Below, piece by piece: positions 16,997-26,769 of a stretch of 64,000 nt of DNA; within the stretch, counting starts at the first letter, position 1; every line of letters starts with the position of its first letter. Origin of the DNA: Flavobacterium sp. N2270 (GTDB taxonomy: Bacteria; Bacteroidota; Bacteroidia; Flavobacteriales; Flavobacteriaceae); assembly GCF_025947225.1 (NCBI RefSeq), contig NZ_CP110005.1:1550001-1614000 (forward strand). The letters are read 5' to 3'. The notes beneath the pieces were generated by a model. The model made no database searches. It was not told the DNA's origin and saw nothing but the letters and a program-made list of their open reading frames with translations. The position numbers were made by a program, and so were the translations under genes.

Positions 16997-17098
16997 TACT
17001 TAAGTTAAAATGTTTTAAATAATTTTCATATTAAAAAGTAAGATTATTTAAAGAAATTGTTTAATTTTAGTATTACCCAATAAACTAATCTTACAATC

Positions 17099-17380
17099 AT
17101 GACTACAGAATATCAAATCATAGATAAAGAGTTAATATCTTCTTTATCATTTCCTAATACTGAGGTTTTAGAGGAAATGGACGAAGTAAAACAAAGAAAA
17201 CAAGACTTAGATAGAGCTCTTACTCTAGGAAACCTAGAACATGTTAAAATAAAAATATATTTTGAAGATGACTTGTCTCATAAAATGGTTGAAACTACAA
17301 TATGGGGAGTTACTGATAATAGAGTTATTTTAAAACAAGGAGTTGTTATACCTGTAAATAGAATTTACAAAATAATTTAA
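17099..17380 (+). CDS. Small conserved protein of unknown function
   Basis: The 93-residue protein has no signal peptide or membrane segment. The N-terminal ~45 residues look helical and acidic (EVLEEMDEVKQRKQDLDRAL). The C-terminal half is a compact run of beta strands (HVKIKIYFEDD, METTIWGVTDNRVILK, VVIPVNRIYKI) suggesting an Sm- or SH3-like small barrel. I do not recognise a named family, and that fold assignment is a guess from pattern. It is monocistronic, flanked by a terminator on each side, so probably independently regulated. Confidence 0.7.
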   Translation: MTTEYQIIDKELISSLSFPNTEVLEEMDEVKQRKQDLDRALTLGNLEHVKIKIYFEDDLSHKMVETTIWGVTDNRVILKQGVVIPVNRIYKII

Positions 17381-17382
17381 TA

Positions 17383-17411
17383 AAAAATGCTGTTGAAAAA
17401 CAGGTTTTTTA
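17383..17411. terminator. Weak terminator between convergent genes
   Basis: CTGTT-GAAA-AACAG stem-loop with flanking A and T tracts, between the small conserved gene and the epimerase-like gene. Confidence 0.55.
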
Positions 17412-18254
17412 TATCTCAATTTTCATTTTACACTCAAATATAGCATTTGAGTGTAATTCTTGAATGCTTTCTTTTTGGTAAATATTACCTTTACTATTAA
17501 TGTTATCAGCATAGCCCGTCCAAGGTTCAATGCATAAAAAAGGAGCATTTGTTTTTTTCCAAATTCCTAAATGAGGAAAATTATAAAAGCTTATTTTTAA
17601 GTAATCGTTATCTAAATGCTTGAGATTTACAGATGTCGATTTTATGTTTTTAAATACCAATGCATCTTTTTCAAACAAACTTTCCGACAGGATTATCTTA
17701 CCCTTAATATTATTAATTTTTTTAGTAATTCCAGAGAATAAACCATTTTCTAACTGATGTGTTTTAAAATCTTCTAAAGCATTAAATTCTAAAGAATACT
17801 CATTGGTTTTGTATGGTAAATTAAACGCAGGATGTGCGCCAATATTAAAAGGCATTTTCGTTTCGGAAAGATTAATTATTTTATAAGAAATAATAAGTGT
17901 TTCATTTTTAAGTTCATAGTTTATGAATAATTCAAAATCAAACGGATAATTTTTTAAAGTAGACTCATTTGATCGTAAACAAAATAGAGCAGAAGTTTCC
18001 TTTTGTTCAACCAGATCAAATTCTAAATCTCTAGCAAAACCATGTCTGTTTAACGAATATTTTTTTTCATTTATAGAAAACTCATTATTCTTTAAACTTC
18101 CCACAATAGGAAATAAAACGGGAGAAGTTTTGTTCCAAAATTGTACATCAACTTTCCATATATAGTTGAAATCGTTTTTAGATAATGAAATTAATTCAGC
18201 ACCTAAACTATTTATAGATGCTGAAATACTGTTGTTTGAAATATTAATATTCAT
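17409..18254 (-). CDS. Aldose 1-epimerase family protein
   Basis: The 281-residue beta-sandwich protein has the galactose-mutarotase-like motifs NRHGFARDLEF, NIGAHPAFNLPY (catalytic His region) and CIEPWTGYAD (catalytic Glu region), closest to the LacX-like subgroup. It probably interconverts anomers of a sugar or sugar phosphate in the cytoplasm. It starts 1 bp after the stop of the upstream membrane protein gene, so it is translated from the same message as the ABC genes. Confidence 0.85.
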   Translation of the reverse strand: MNINISNNSISASINSLGAELISLSKNDFNYIWKVDVQFWNKTSPVLFPIVGSLKNNEFSINEKKYSLNRHGFARDLEFDLVEQKETSALFCLRSNESTLKNYPFDFELFINYELKNETLIISYKIINLSETKMPFNIGAHPAFNLPYKTNEYSLEFNALEDFKTHQLENGLFSGITKKINNIKGKIILSESLFEKDALVFKNIKSTSVNLKHLDNDYLKISFYNFPHLGIWKKTNAPFLCIEPWTGYADNINSKGNIYQKESIQELHSNAIFECKMKIEI

Positions 18255-18255
18255 T

Positions 18256-19791
18256 TTAATCTTCTGCTATTCCTTTCCAGTTTCTAATCATTTTTGACAA
18301 AAAGAATAAAGCAACAACTGCTATAATAAAATTTATAGTAAACATGTGCACTACATGATCTCTCAGCCAATTATATTCAGGCGAATTATGGATGTATTCA
18401 TATGAATACTTTTTTGCTTGATAATACTCTTGGATTAAAAAATAGATAATTGGAATTATCATAAAAAATGACCAGAGTAATAAATTTAATGTAATTCTAC
18501 TGTATTCTTTTTTTCTTTTCTTTAAACAGATTGATATAAAATAAAACAGTATTCCAATAAGGGTAAATAGCATTAAGTAAGAATATATTTCTCCTGAGCC
18601 AGAAACAGCTGCAAAAATTCCATAAATAATATTTAAAACGCCAGTAACGACAATTGCAATTAACCAACTTTTACCTGATGTAACTTTAAATGAAAAAATT
18701 AAAAGCGAAAAAACTAAAGCTCCATAAAAAAAGGCAAGTAACGCTTCAAACTCTATAAATGAATTGGTATATGCATTTGAAACAATATTGTATTTCTTTT
18801 TTAAAACATCTTGTTGTACATAATATTTAGAATATTTAACAGCCTTTTTGTTATTAGAAAATGCTTTTTCGTATGTAGTGTTATAGTTGTAATCATATTC
18901 AGCTTCAGTTTTATCTAAATATGGAAAAATATATAAAAAACTTATGAAATTTGGAGCTTTATATGTGCTTTCAAACCAACTTTTAACACTTAAATTAGTT
19001 AATAAATTATGTTCATGAATTAACTCTAAATAATTTGTCATTAATTGTTTTATTTCTTCCTGATTATTAGAATGTAACCAGTTTTTTACTTTTAAATTAT
19101 TAACAGAATCTTGTTCATTAGAAATAACTGAAAACTCATAAATTTCCCTGTTTAACAAGGATTCATCATCGTATTTTTTTTGATTAAAAACGACATGGTT
19201 TTTATGAAATTTAATGTAATTTGTATCATTTGTTCCGTTATTAACTTCATAAAATCGTTCATTTAAATTTGGACCAAGAGAATCAATTTCTTCTTGGGTC
19301 AAATTAGTTTTTAAAACAGAGTCAATTTCTGTTTCAGCAAAATGACCATCAATAAAAATATCAGCAAGACTTATTGTTTCACAACGGTTTTTTGTTTCTT
19401 CTAATGAAAAATAACTGCGTTGGTGTAATTGTTTTCCAAAGTTAAAAGGAATATAAAAAGTGGTTAAAAGTAAACAAATGATAAAAATTTGAACCCATTC
19501 ATAAAACAAAGCATTTTTAGACTTACTATAATAAGATTTTAGAGAATTGTTTTTGAAGTAATTAACTAACCACAAAATAGTGATTATTATTACTAATAAA
19601 ACGCCAAATAACACTGCGGTAACTTCTATGTCTACAAATATTTTATTTGAAAAATCAATGGTTCCATCAATATAGCCTAATCCAAAAAAGAGAATATGAA
19701 TAATAAATCCAATTAAAAGCATTGGAACAAATTTGGTATTCCAAAGTAATGGATATTTTAATAATAAGTTTTTTTGTATATTTTTAAACAT
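18256..19791 (-). CDS. Large membrane protein, probable partner of the adjacent ABC ATPase
   Basis: The 511-residue protein has about eight hydrophobic segments (near 21-41, 52-76, 96-116, 350-370, 378-398, 403-423, 434-454, 483-503) and a ~230-residue hydrophilic loop between segments 3 and 4, probably outside the membrane. ABC-2-type permeases with large extracytoplasmic domains have this kind of layout, but I see no clear family motif. It lies 11 bp downstream of the ATPase gene. Function and substrate are unknown. Confidence 0.65.
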   Translation of the reverse strand: MFKNIQKNLLLKYPLLWNTKFVPMLLIGFIIHILFFGLGYIDGTIDFSNKIFVDIEVTAVLFGVLLVIIITILWLVNYFKNNSLKSYYSKSKNALFYEWVQIFIICLLLTTFYIPFNFGKQLHQRSYFSLEETKNRCETISLADIFIDGHFAETEIDSVLKTNLTQEEIDSLGPNLNERFYEVNNGTNDTNYIKFHKNHVVFNQKKYDDESLLNREIYEFSVISNEQDSVNNLKVKNWLHSNNQEEIKQLMTNYLELIHEHNLLTNLSVKSWFESTYKAPNFISFLYIFPYLDKTEAEYDYNYNTTYEKAFSNNKKAVKYSKYYVQQDVLKKKYNIVSNAYTNSFIEFEALLAFFYGALVFSLLIFSFKVTSGKSWLIAIVVTGVLNIIYGIFAAVSGSGEIYSYLMLFTLIGILFYFISICLKKRKKEYSRITLNLLLWSFFMIIPIIYFLIQEYYQAKKYSYEYIHNSPEYNWLRDHVVHMFTINFIIAVVALFFLSKMIRNWKGIAED

Positions 19792-19802
19792 GATATTTAT
19801 TT

Positions 19803-20945
19803 TTAGTTCACAAAAAAGCGACGCGTTGAATTTGAAATATTTCGTAAATATGATATAGAAATTGATTGATTGATAACAACTTTTAGAAAATCGTTCATTT
19901 CAATCCCTTCTGGGAAAGTAGCTATAAAAGTTCCTCCATTTTGTTCTAACGAAATAATTTCTATTGATGAAAAGGCTTGTTTTAATTCGCTTAAATTTAA
20001 TTCACTTTCAAATTCAATAATACAATGTTTAGTTACATCATTTTCTGTGTTTAAGTTTTTTTGTGAACCTTGTTTTAAGAAAACGACTTGGTTCGACGTT
20101 TTTTCTACTTCATATAATTGTTGTGAACTTAGTACAATTGCTATTGGTCTAAAAGCTGAATTGGCAATATTTCTAAAATCATCCAATATCGTTTGTTGTG
20201 CTAAAATATCTAAATTAGCAAGCGGTTCATCAATTAATAAAATTTTTGGTTTTCTCAATAACATTCGAGCTAGTTCAAAACGCATTTTGTAACCAGATGA
20301 TAGATTGTTCCAAAAATGATTTCTAAATTTTCGTAAACCTAATCGTGTAATTACTAAATCAACAACTAAATTATTTTCTTCGGGAGAATACCCATAACAA
20401 CTCGCTGTGAATTCTAAGTTTTCATACATAGAACCTCGCCAAGTATCTGTTCTTTGAGGTATATAAACCAATTTTGATCTTAAATCATATAATCCATCAT
20501 GTTGAAAATGATAAGTTATATTTCCAGAACTTGGATGTAATTCTCCGCATAAACTACGTAATAAAGTTGTTTTTCCATTTCCGTTTTCACCAACTAAACC
20601 AATAATTTCACCAGTTTTAATATCTAAATCAATTGGCCCTAATTTAAAAGAAGAATTATATTCTTTTACTAAATTTTTAACCAAAATTATTGTTTTATGA
20701 TTGTGACATTCTTTAAAACTTAAAAAAGAATAGAGTTCATTTAATAATACCGTTAATTTTTCTTTCTTTTCTTCTGTTCTAGTTTCGTTTAAATCGTACC
20801 AGTTTAAAAAATCATTTGTTTTTTTATAAAAATCTATGTTTTCTGTATCCAAGGTAAAATCGATGACTCTCTTTATGGTTTGATTGAAATCGTTAAATTC
20901 TAGAAGAACCTTAACTTCGTTGTATTGTTTTTCAAATTCGGTCAT
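19803..20945 (-). CDS. ABC transporter ATP-binding protein with N-terminal helical extension
   Basis: The 380-residue protein has a ~85-residue helical N-terminal extension, then an ABC domain with Walker A GENGNGKT (119-126), signature LSSGYKMRFELARMLL, Walker B ILLIDEP, and a C-terminal ~80-residue domain. It should power the membrane protein encoded next to it. The extension is unusual for ABC-2 exporters and may be a regulatory or docking region. It is preceded by a GNAT gene whose stop lies 6 bp upstream of its own start. Confidence 0.88.
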   Translation of the reverse strand: MTEFEKQYNEVKVLLEFNDFNQTIKRVIDFTLDTENIDFYKKTNDFLNWYDLNETRTEEKKEKLTVLLNELYSFLSFKECHNHKTIILVKNLVKEYNSSFKLGPIDLDIKTGEIIGLVGENGNGKTTLLRSLCGELHPSSGNITYHFQHDGLYDLRSKLVYIPQRTDTWRGSMYENLEFTASCYGYSPEENNLVVDLVITRLGLRKFRNHFWNNLSSGYKMRFELARMLLRKPKILLIDEPLANLDILAQQTILDDFRNIANSAFRPIAIVLSSQQLYEVEKTSNQVVFLKQGSQKNLNTENDVTKHCIIEFESELNLSELKQAFSSIEIISLEQNGGTFIATFPEGIEMNDFLKVVINQSISISYLRNISNSTRRFFVN

Positions 20946-20951
20946 ATTCTT

Positions 20952-21503
20952 TTATTTAATAAAATTTCGTTTAAGTAGGCTATAAATTACTGTATCTGTA
21001 AATTCATTATTATAGTAAAAATTTTCTTTAAAATGAGCTTCTTTAGAAAAGCCATTTTTAATTAAAACACGTTCAGAAGCTATATGTCTTGAATCTATTA
21101 CTGCTTCAATAGAATGAAAATGTAACTGATTAAAAGCAAAATCTAGAATTGTATTCACACCTTCAGTAACATAACCTTTTCCGGAAAAGTCAGGAAGAAT
21201 CATGTAACCTAATTCGGTTCTAAAATGTTCGGGTTGCGTTCTATGAAACCCCATTATTCCAATGCATTTGTCATTGTTTTTTTCGGTTACAGCCCAATTT
21301 ATATCTTTATTTGCATCAATATTGTCATTAATTACCTTTATATGTGCTAAAGCACCATCTAAATCAATAAGTAATGGTCTTGGAATAAATTCCATTGTTT
21401 TTGGGTCGCTTCTTAATTTAAAAATTTCTGGAGCATCATCATCGGTTAGTTTTCTAAAACGTAAACGTTCTGATTCTAGTATAGGAAAAGGTGTAAAAAG
21501 CAT
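20952..21503 (-). CDS. GNAT acetyltransferase (RimJ/RimL-like)
   Basis: The 183-residue protein has the acyl-CoA-binding motif region LGYMILPDFSGKGYVTEGV and the SERVLIKNGF segment typical of RimJ/RimL-type N-acetyltransferases. The ATG at 21503 is chosen over a TTG at 21542 because the family alignment starts at TPFPILESERLRFRKL, and a TAATTTCG -7-like element at 21525-21532 would put the transcription start downstream of 21542. Its target (protein N terminus or small molecule) is unknown. It heads the ABC/epimerase gene run. Confidence 0.85.
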   Translation of the reverse strand: MLFTPFPILESERLRFRKLTDDDAPEIFKLRSDPKTMEFIPRPLLIDLDGALAHIKVINDNIDANKDINWAVTEKNNDKCIGIMGFHRTQPEHFRTELGYMILPDFSGKGYVTEGVNTILDFAFNQLHFHSIEAVIDSRHIASERVLIKNGFSKEAHFKENFYYNNEFTDTVIYSLLKRNFIK

Positions 21504-21628
21504 TTTTAAGAAAATTTTAAGATGCGAAATTAAAGATGTCAATAATTATTGCTTCTTTTTTTGTTAATTTGTTAAATATAAAAATTATTAATTTTAAAAT
21601 TAATAAGACAATCAAAAAATAATAAATT

Positions 21629-23830
21629 ATGAAAAAATTTTTATTAAAAGCATCTGTTTTTACGTTACTTTTTTTAGGGTTTTCTAGTGTATTTGCACAA
21701 AATTCTAACTATAGTTATTACGATGCATTTGCTCCAAATTTCTACACAAAAAATGCTTCGGAAACGCGTTCCGCAAGTGGGAAACCAGGGGCTAAATATT
21801 GGCAAAATAAAGCCGATTATAAATTAACAGCTTCATTAAATGAAGCTACGAATGAAATAAAAGGTTCGGTTAATTTAACATATACAAATAATAGTCCAGA
21901 TGAGTTAAGTTATATTTGGATGTATTTAGATCAAAACTTATTTGCAAAAGATTCTCGTGGAAATGCTGTTGTACCAGTATCTGGATCAAGAAATGGAGCA
22001 AAAGGAGAAGAATTTGATGGTGGACATAAAATTAGCATGTTAACAATTAATGGGAAAGCTTCTAAATATGAAATTGTAGATACACGCATGAAAGTGTATT
22101 TAGATAAACCTTTAAAAGCTAATGGTGGAAAATTAAAGATTGCAATTAATTTTTCTTTTATTTCTCCAGAATATGGTTCAGATAGAATGGGCTATTTGCC
22201 TACTAAAAACGGAACTATTTATACAATTGCTCAATGGTATCCAAAAATGGCAGTTTATGATGATGTAAGAGGTTGGAATACACAACCTTATTTAGGAGCA
22301 GGTGAGTTTTACTGTGAATATGGAGATTTTGAAATGGCATTAACTGTTCCTGCAAATCATTTTGTAGTTTGTTCTGGTGAAATTACAAATGCTTCAGAAG
22401 TAATGAGTAAAGAAGAACAAAACCGTTGGAATAAAGCGAAAGAAAGCGAAAGTACAGTGATGATTCGTTCTTTAGAAGATGTTAAAAGAGCAAGCAAAAC
22501 TTCAGCAACTAAAACGTGGAAGTTTAAAATGACTAATTCAAGAGATGTTGCTTGGGCTTCTTCGGCTTCATTTATTATTGATGGAGCACGTATTAACTTA
22601 CCTAGCGGAAAAAAATCAATGGCGCTTTCGGCTTATCCTGAAGAAAGTGAAGGTCAAAAAGCGTGGAGCCGTTCTACTGAATATACAAAAGGAAGTATTG
22701 AAGGTTACTCAAAAAGATGGCTTGAATATCCTTATCCAGCTGCAATAAATGTTGCAGGAAACGAGGGTGGAATGGAATATCCAGGAATTGTTTTTTGTAA
22801 ATATTCTTCAAAAGGATCTTCTTTATGGGGAGTTACAGATCATGAATTTGGTCACGCATGGTTTCCTATGATAGTAGGTTCAAATGAAAGACAATTTGCT
22901 TGGATGGATGAAGGTTTTAATACTTTTATTAATGGTGTTAGTGCTGAAGATTTTAATGCTGGCGAATATCAAGATAAGAAGTTCAATATGCACCTAATGG
23001 CAGAAATGATGACTAAGCCAAGTTTAGAACCCGTTTATACCGCTCCAGACGGAATGAAAGAACGAAACTTAGGTTTATTAGCTTATATGAAACCAGGTAC
23101 AGCATTAGCTATTTTACGTGAACATGTTTTAGGAATTGATCGTTTTGATGATGCTTTTAAAACATATATAAAAAATTGGGCGTTTAAACATCCAACTCCT
23201 GATGATTTCTTTAGAACTATGGAGAATGCTTCAGGTGAAGATTTAGGTTGGTTTTGGAGAGGTTGGATTTTAAACAACTGGAGACTTGATCAAGCGGTTA
23301 CTGATGTTAAATATGTAAAAAATAATCCGGCAAATGGGGCTATTATTACAATTGATAACTTAGAAAAAATGGCAATGCCAGTTGTTTTAGAAGTAGAAAC
23401 AGTTAGTGGAGTAAAAACACGTGTTAATTTACCTGTAGAAATTTGGCAAAGAAATACTTCTTGGTCATTTAGTTTTGATTCTACGGAAGAATTAAAAACA
23501 ATTGTAGTGGATCCAGATAATGTTTTGCCAGATTTTAATGATGCAAATAATAAATGGAAAACGGAAGGATTTGTTCCGCCAGCACCTGGAAAACTAAGCG
23601 CTTATACAGGCTCATTTTCGAGTAAACAAATTCCTATTACTGTAGAGTTTGTTGAAGAAGATGATCAGTTAATTTTAAATGCTTCAGGTCAGCAACCGTT
23701 ACCTTTAGAAGATATGGGTAATAATGTGTTTGGTTTTGAAGAGGCAGGTTTAGAAGTTAAATTCTCAGAAGATAAAAAAAGCTTTAACTTGAGTTTTAAC
23801 GGTCAGAGTTTTGACTTCACAAGAAATTAA
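21629..23830 (+). CDS. Secreted M1 family metallopeptidase
   Basis: The 733-residue precursor has a signal peptide ending near VFAQN. The catalytic domain shows the exopeptidase motif GGMEYPG (a GAMEN variant) and the zinc site HEFGH (405-409) with the third ligand Glu428 in WMDEGFN, an exact HEXXH-X18-E spacing. A C-terminal ~110-residue beta domain (from about TGSFSSKQIPITVEF) follows. It probably removes N-terminal residues from peptides outside the cytoplasm. There is no T9SS sorting domain, so it likely stays in the periplasm. Monocistronic, with a strong terminator. Confidence 0.93.
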   Translation: MKKFLLKASVFTLLFLGFSSVFAQNSNYSYYDAFAPNFYTKNASETRSASGKPGAKYWQNKADYKLTASLNEATNEIKGSVNLTYTNNSPDELSYIWMYLDQNLFAKDSRGNAVVPVSGSRNGAKGEEFDGGHKISMLTINGKASKYEIVDTRMKVYLDKPLKANGGKLKIAINFSFISPEYGSDRMGYLPTKNGTIYTIAQWYPKMAVYDDVRGWNTQPYLGAGEFYCEYGDFEMALTVPANHFVVCSGEITNASEVMSKEEQNRWNKAKESESTVMIRSLEDVKRASKTSATKTWKFKMTNSRDVAWASSASFIIDGARINLPSGKKSMALSAYPEESEGQKAWSRSTEYTKGSIEGYSKRWLEYPYPAAINVAGNEGGMEYPGIVFCKYSSKGSSLWGVTDHEFGHAWFPMIVGSNERQFAWMDEGFNTFINGVSAEDFNAGEYQDKKFNMHLMAEMMTKPSLEPVYTAPDGMKERNLGLLAYMKPGTALAILREHVLGIDRFDDAFKTYIKNWAFKHPTPDDFFRTMENASGEDLGWFWRGWILNNWRLDQAVTDVKYVKNNPANGAIITIDNLEKMAMPVVLEVETVSGVKTRVNLPVEIWQRNTSWSFSFDSTEELKTIVVDPDNVLPDFNDANNKWKTEGFVPPAPGKLSAYTGSFSSKQIPITVEFVEEDDQLILNASGQQPLPLEDMGNNVFGFEEAGLEVKFSEDKKSFNLSFNGQSFDFTRN

Positions 23831-23852
23831 GTTTTAAAATAAAATTATTTAT

Positions 23853-23886
23853 AAAAAAGAGCTTCAATTATGAAGCTCTTTTTTTA
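23853..23886 (+). terminator. Terminator of the M1 peptidase gene
   Basis: AAAAAAGAGCTTCA and TGAAGCTCTTTTTT form a 14-bp stem with a four-base ATTA loop. Confidence 0.9.
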
Positions 23887-23918
23887 TTCAGTTTTTAGAT
23901 TAATTGATCTTAATTAGA

Positions 23919-25277
23919 TTAATCTCTATAATAATTGATTCCATTGCTTCCAACAGGGCAAACTCTCCCATCTTTTTTAAAATAATATACTTTGAAAAAT
24001 TTATAACTATCATCTAAAGAATTAATATATTCTATAGTTGATAATGAATCATAAACTGGATTAATGATAATAATATATGATTCTTCATGATTACTTTCGT
24101 TAAGTATACAAATTCCTATTTTTGAATTATTTTTTAAAACCAATGCATCTTTATAAGAGTTGTGAAACTCATCCGAATCAAACTCAATATTTGGAATGAC
24201 TTCATTTTTTACTAAATCTAAAATTTGCCATTTCAATTTGTTTTTAACTAGAGCAAAGTTGCAATCATAAGTATTGTTGTAAGTCTTTTTAATAAGTTTA
24301 ATTTCATCATATTGTTTTGTTTTTTTTGAATTGAAACCAATATTATTAGTGATTATACTGTATTTTTTTTTATTTTTTATAATTTCAATTTTTAAACGTG
24401 TTTTGTAATGATCTTTTGATAAGTAAGAATTGTTTTCTACAAAAGCTTCACCAGTAACTAATTTAGTTTCAAAATCACTAGAACTTACTGTTCCTTCTAC
24501 AATATAATCGTAATTTTCTTCATTTAAAGGTTCAAAAAAATCTTCAAAGTTGTTGATTTTAGTATTTATCTGCTCAAAATCTCTTGTAAATAGATAATAC
24601 ACTTTATTTTTAATTCCATAGTATTTGATATTTTCATAAGCTTCTTTAGGCTCATGAAAGGCTTTATGACTAAAGTACTTTATACTATCAAAAGTATTTG
24701 CTATTTTCCATTCGTTTTTTACAGTATTATAAACTCCTACTTTATTTTCTTTTTGAATAATGTAAAGTCCATTATTTGTTTCTTTGAAGAACTGAATGTT
24801 AGTTAAAATTTCAGTAGTATTTGTATTGATTAACTTGTAGTTTATTTCTGTTTCATTTTGTACAAAAAACTTTAAAGGTAATCTGTTATAACTATCATTA
24901 TCGGCTTTTTTGATAATTTTATATTGTATAGGGAGTATGAAGTTTCCATCTATATCAGCATATCCTACATGACTATCCTTATATACTATAAACTCGTTAT
25001 AAGTGCTGTGAACTGGTTTTCTGAAAATAGAATCGTAAGTTGGTGTTAAAACTTCTTTGTTATCGTCATTAAGAATTCCTACTTTATTGTCTTTATAAAT
25101 GAACCATCTAAAGTTAGACATATTTGGGTTAATAGAATCGTATTTTGGTTCTAGTAATAGAGTGCCATTTTTATCACTAATTCCCCAAAGATTTCCTTTT
25201 CTAAAGGGAATATTATATTTCTGACTTATTGCATTATAACTTATAAAAAGCAATAAAAAAAGTAAGGTTTTTTTCAT
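23919..25277 (-). CDS. Secreted WG-repeat protein
   Basis: The 452-residue protein has a signal peptide (MKKTLLFLLLFISYNAISQK) and repeated WG motifs such as LWGISDKNGTLLLEPKYDSI, VGILNDDNKEVLTPTYDSI and VGYADIDGNFILPIQYKII. WG repeats form beta-propeller-like modules used in protein contact. The middle section is lysine- and asparagine-rich and less regular. It is exported; its partner is unknown. The terminator at 23853 lies between it and the convergent peptidase gene. Confidence 0.8.
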   Translation of the reverse strand: MKKTLLFLLLFISYNAISQKYNIPFRKGNLWGISDKNGTLLLEPKYDSINPNMSNFRWFIYKDNKVGILNDDNKEVLTPTYDSIFRKPVHSTYNEFIVYKDSHVGYADIDGNFILPIQYKIIKKADNDSYNRLPLKFFVQNETEINYKLINTNTTEILTNIQFFKETNNGLYIIQKENKVGVYNTVKNEWKIANTFDSIKYFSHKAFHEPKEAYENIKYYGIKNKVYYLFTRDFEQINTKINNFEDFFEPLNEENYDYIVEGTVSSSDFETKLVTGEAFVENNSYLSKDHYKTRLKIEIIKNKKKYSIITNNIGFNSKKTKQYDEIKLIKKTYNNTYDCNFALVKNKLKWQILDLVKNEVIPNIEFDSDEFHNSYKDALVLKNNSKIGICILNESNHEESYIIIINPVYDSLSTIEYINSLDDSYKFFKVYYFKKDGRVCPVGSNGINYYRD

Positions 25278-25354
25278 ATTTTTTTAAAAATTCAAATATA
25301 AGAAATTGATTTTCTTTTTTTAGATAACTTTTGTTAAAGGATTTAATTAAAAAA

Positions 25355-25386
25355 AATCCCCAAAAGATTTTATTCCTTTGGGGATT
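25355..25386 (-). terminator. Terminator of the fibre-like/T9SS gene pair
   Basis: AATCCCCAAA and TTTGGGGATT pair; on the minus strand the hairpin is followed by a T run (A run at 25347-25356 on the plus strand). Confidence 0.85.
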
Positions 25387-25405
25387 AATTACTATTCGGT
25401 TTTAA

Positions 25406-26764
25406 TTATTGACCGTCTGCATTTTTTATAGTATTATCTTTAGCGATTGCCTCTTTAATTAATTGTTGGTTTCTAGCAAAAGTTTCTGATTGCTCATTAC
25501 CTGCACCATATAATTCTGGGTGTAAATAAGTGCCTTTAAACTCTTTTTCTTTTTCAGGAACAATTCTATTTTCATTAGCAAATTTATCAGCTCTTACAGC
25601 TGTTACTTGCCAACTTACTTCAACATTAGGTGTACTTGTTTGAATTACAAATTTATTTCCAGAAACTTTCTCTTTAATAATTGCTTGAGCGAAAGTTCCA
25701 ATAGTTGTTAATTGGTATCTAAAATCTTTATTAGCTGCTTCAAAATAACTTGGCATTATTACGGTAACATAACCATTTGCATCTGTCTTAGCATTTCCTG
25801 AATAGATGTTCATCATTTCTGGAGATTCAACAAAACTATGTACTAAGTATTTATTTTGAGGATCTAATGGATGATCAATTTTAAAAGTACCACCACCTTT
25901 AGCAATGTTTCCAGTTACATTTAAATCTCCTGTAATTGTAACATTTCCTGTAAAATCAGAATTTCCATCAACTGAAAGTTGAGTAGTTGGATTAGAGTTG
26001 TAGTTTAGTCCTAATCTAAGTTGTCTCATGTTTGAATATCCACTTCTATTAAATCTTGCAATAGTATCTGGTGCAGAACAACCACCAATTAAATACAAAT
26101 TATTTAAACTTCCGTTATGTTGAAATTTTATTCCACATTCACCTGATGAGTAATTTGTGTCCTCAGCAAAATGTAATTCTCCAGAATTAACATTATTGAA
26201 ACCTCCATTGTTTCCAATACCCATTTTAGGAGAGGCATTATTCGTTACGTAAAATTTTAAATTAGAATTAGATAACGTTGAACCAACAACAACACTTCCT
26301 GAATTAGTATTGTTAATGTTATTACCATTTGTTGTCCATTGTGCACCAACAACTCCAGCAGTACTTTTAGCATACATTGCATAAGGTACACTTAATAATT
26401 GGCTAGCCCCAGTAATAGTATAAGCTGTTCCTCCTGTTGGATCTACTTCTGTTTTAATATAATAATTTCCAGTAGACCAATCAATAGTGCTAAATGAACC
26501 AGATACTAAGGTTCCACTACCAATTTCAAGACTTGCTAATCCGTTTGCGTTTGTAGTTGGTGTTTGTGTTTCAACATAAACTGCTGTTCCCGTAGAAGAA
26601 CCTTGAAGAATACTTATTTGCATTCCTACTACTGTTGATACCACTAAGTTATTACTACCGTCTCTTACAACAGCTTGGTAGCTCATTTTTTCTGGAGCTT
26701 GTGCAAAAACACTAATGGATAAAAGTACTGTAGCGACAATTGTGTATATTTTTTTCATAATCAT
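25406..26764 (-). CDS. Secreted fibre-like protein of a Bacteroidota family
   Basis: The 452-residue protein (possibly starting at the second ATG, 26758, MKKIYTIV) has a signal peptide ending FAQA and an N-terminal domain with EKMSYQAVVRDGSNNLV and LLSVPYAMYAKS. A low-complexity middle contains short beta repeats resembling phage tail fibre segments. The conserved C-terminal domain (FKIDHPLDPQNKYLVHSFVE, followed by a SWQVTAVR motif) is common in secreted Bacteroidota proteins. Surface or extracellular location is likely; role unknown. Its start is 5 bp after the stop of the upstream T9SS gene. Confidence 0.8.
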   Translation of the reverse strand: MIMKKIYTIVATVLLSISVFAQAPEKMSYQAVVRDGSNNLVVSTVVGMQISILQGSSTGTAVYVETQTPTTNANGLASLEIGSGTLVSGSFSTIDWSTGNYYIKTEVDPTGGTAYTITGASQLLSVPYAMYAKSTAGVVGAQWTTNGNNINNTNSGSVVVGSTLSNSNLKFYVTNNASPKMGIGNNGGFNNVNSGELHFAEDTNYSSGECGIKFQHNGSLNNLYLIGGCSAPDTIARFNRSGYSNMRQLRLGLNYNSNPTTQLSVDGNSDFTGNVTITGDLNVTGNIAKGGGTFKIDHPLDPQNKYLVHSFVESPEMMNIYSGNAKTDANGYVTVIMPSYFEAANKDFRYQLTTIGTFAQAIIKEKVSGNKFVIQTSTPNVEVSWQVTAVRADKFANENRIVPEKEKEFKGTYLHPELYGAGNEQSETFARNQQLIKEAIAKDNTIKNADGQ

Positions 26765-26769
26765 TTGTT

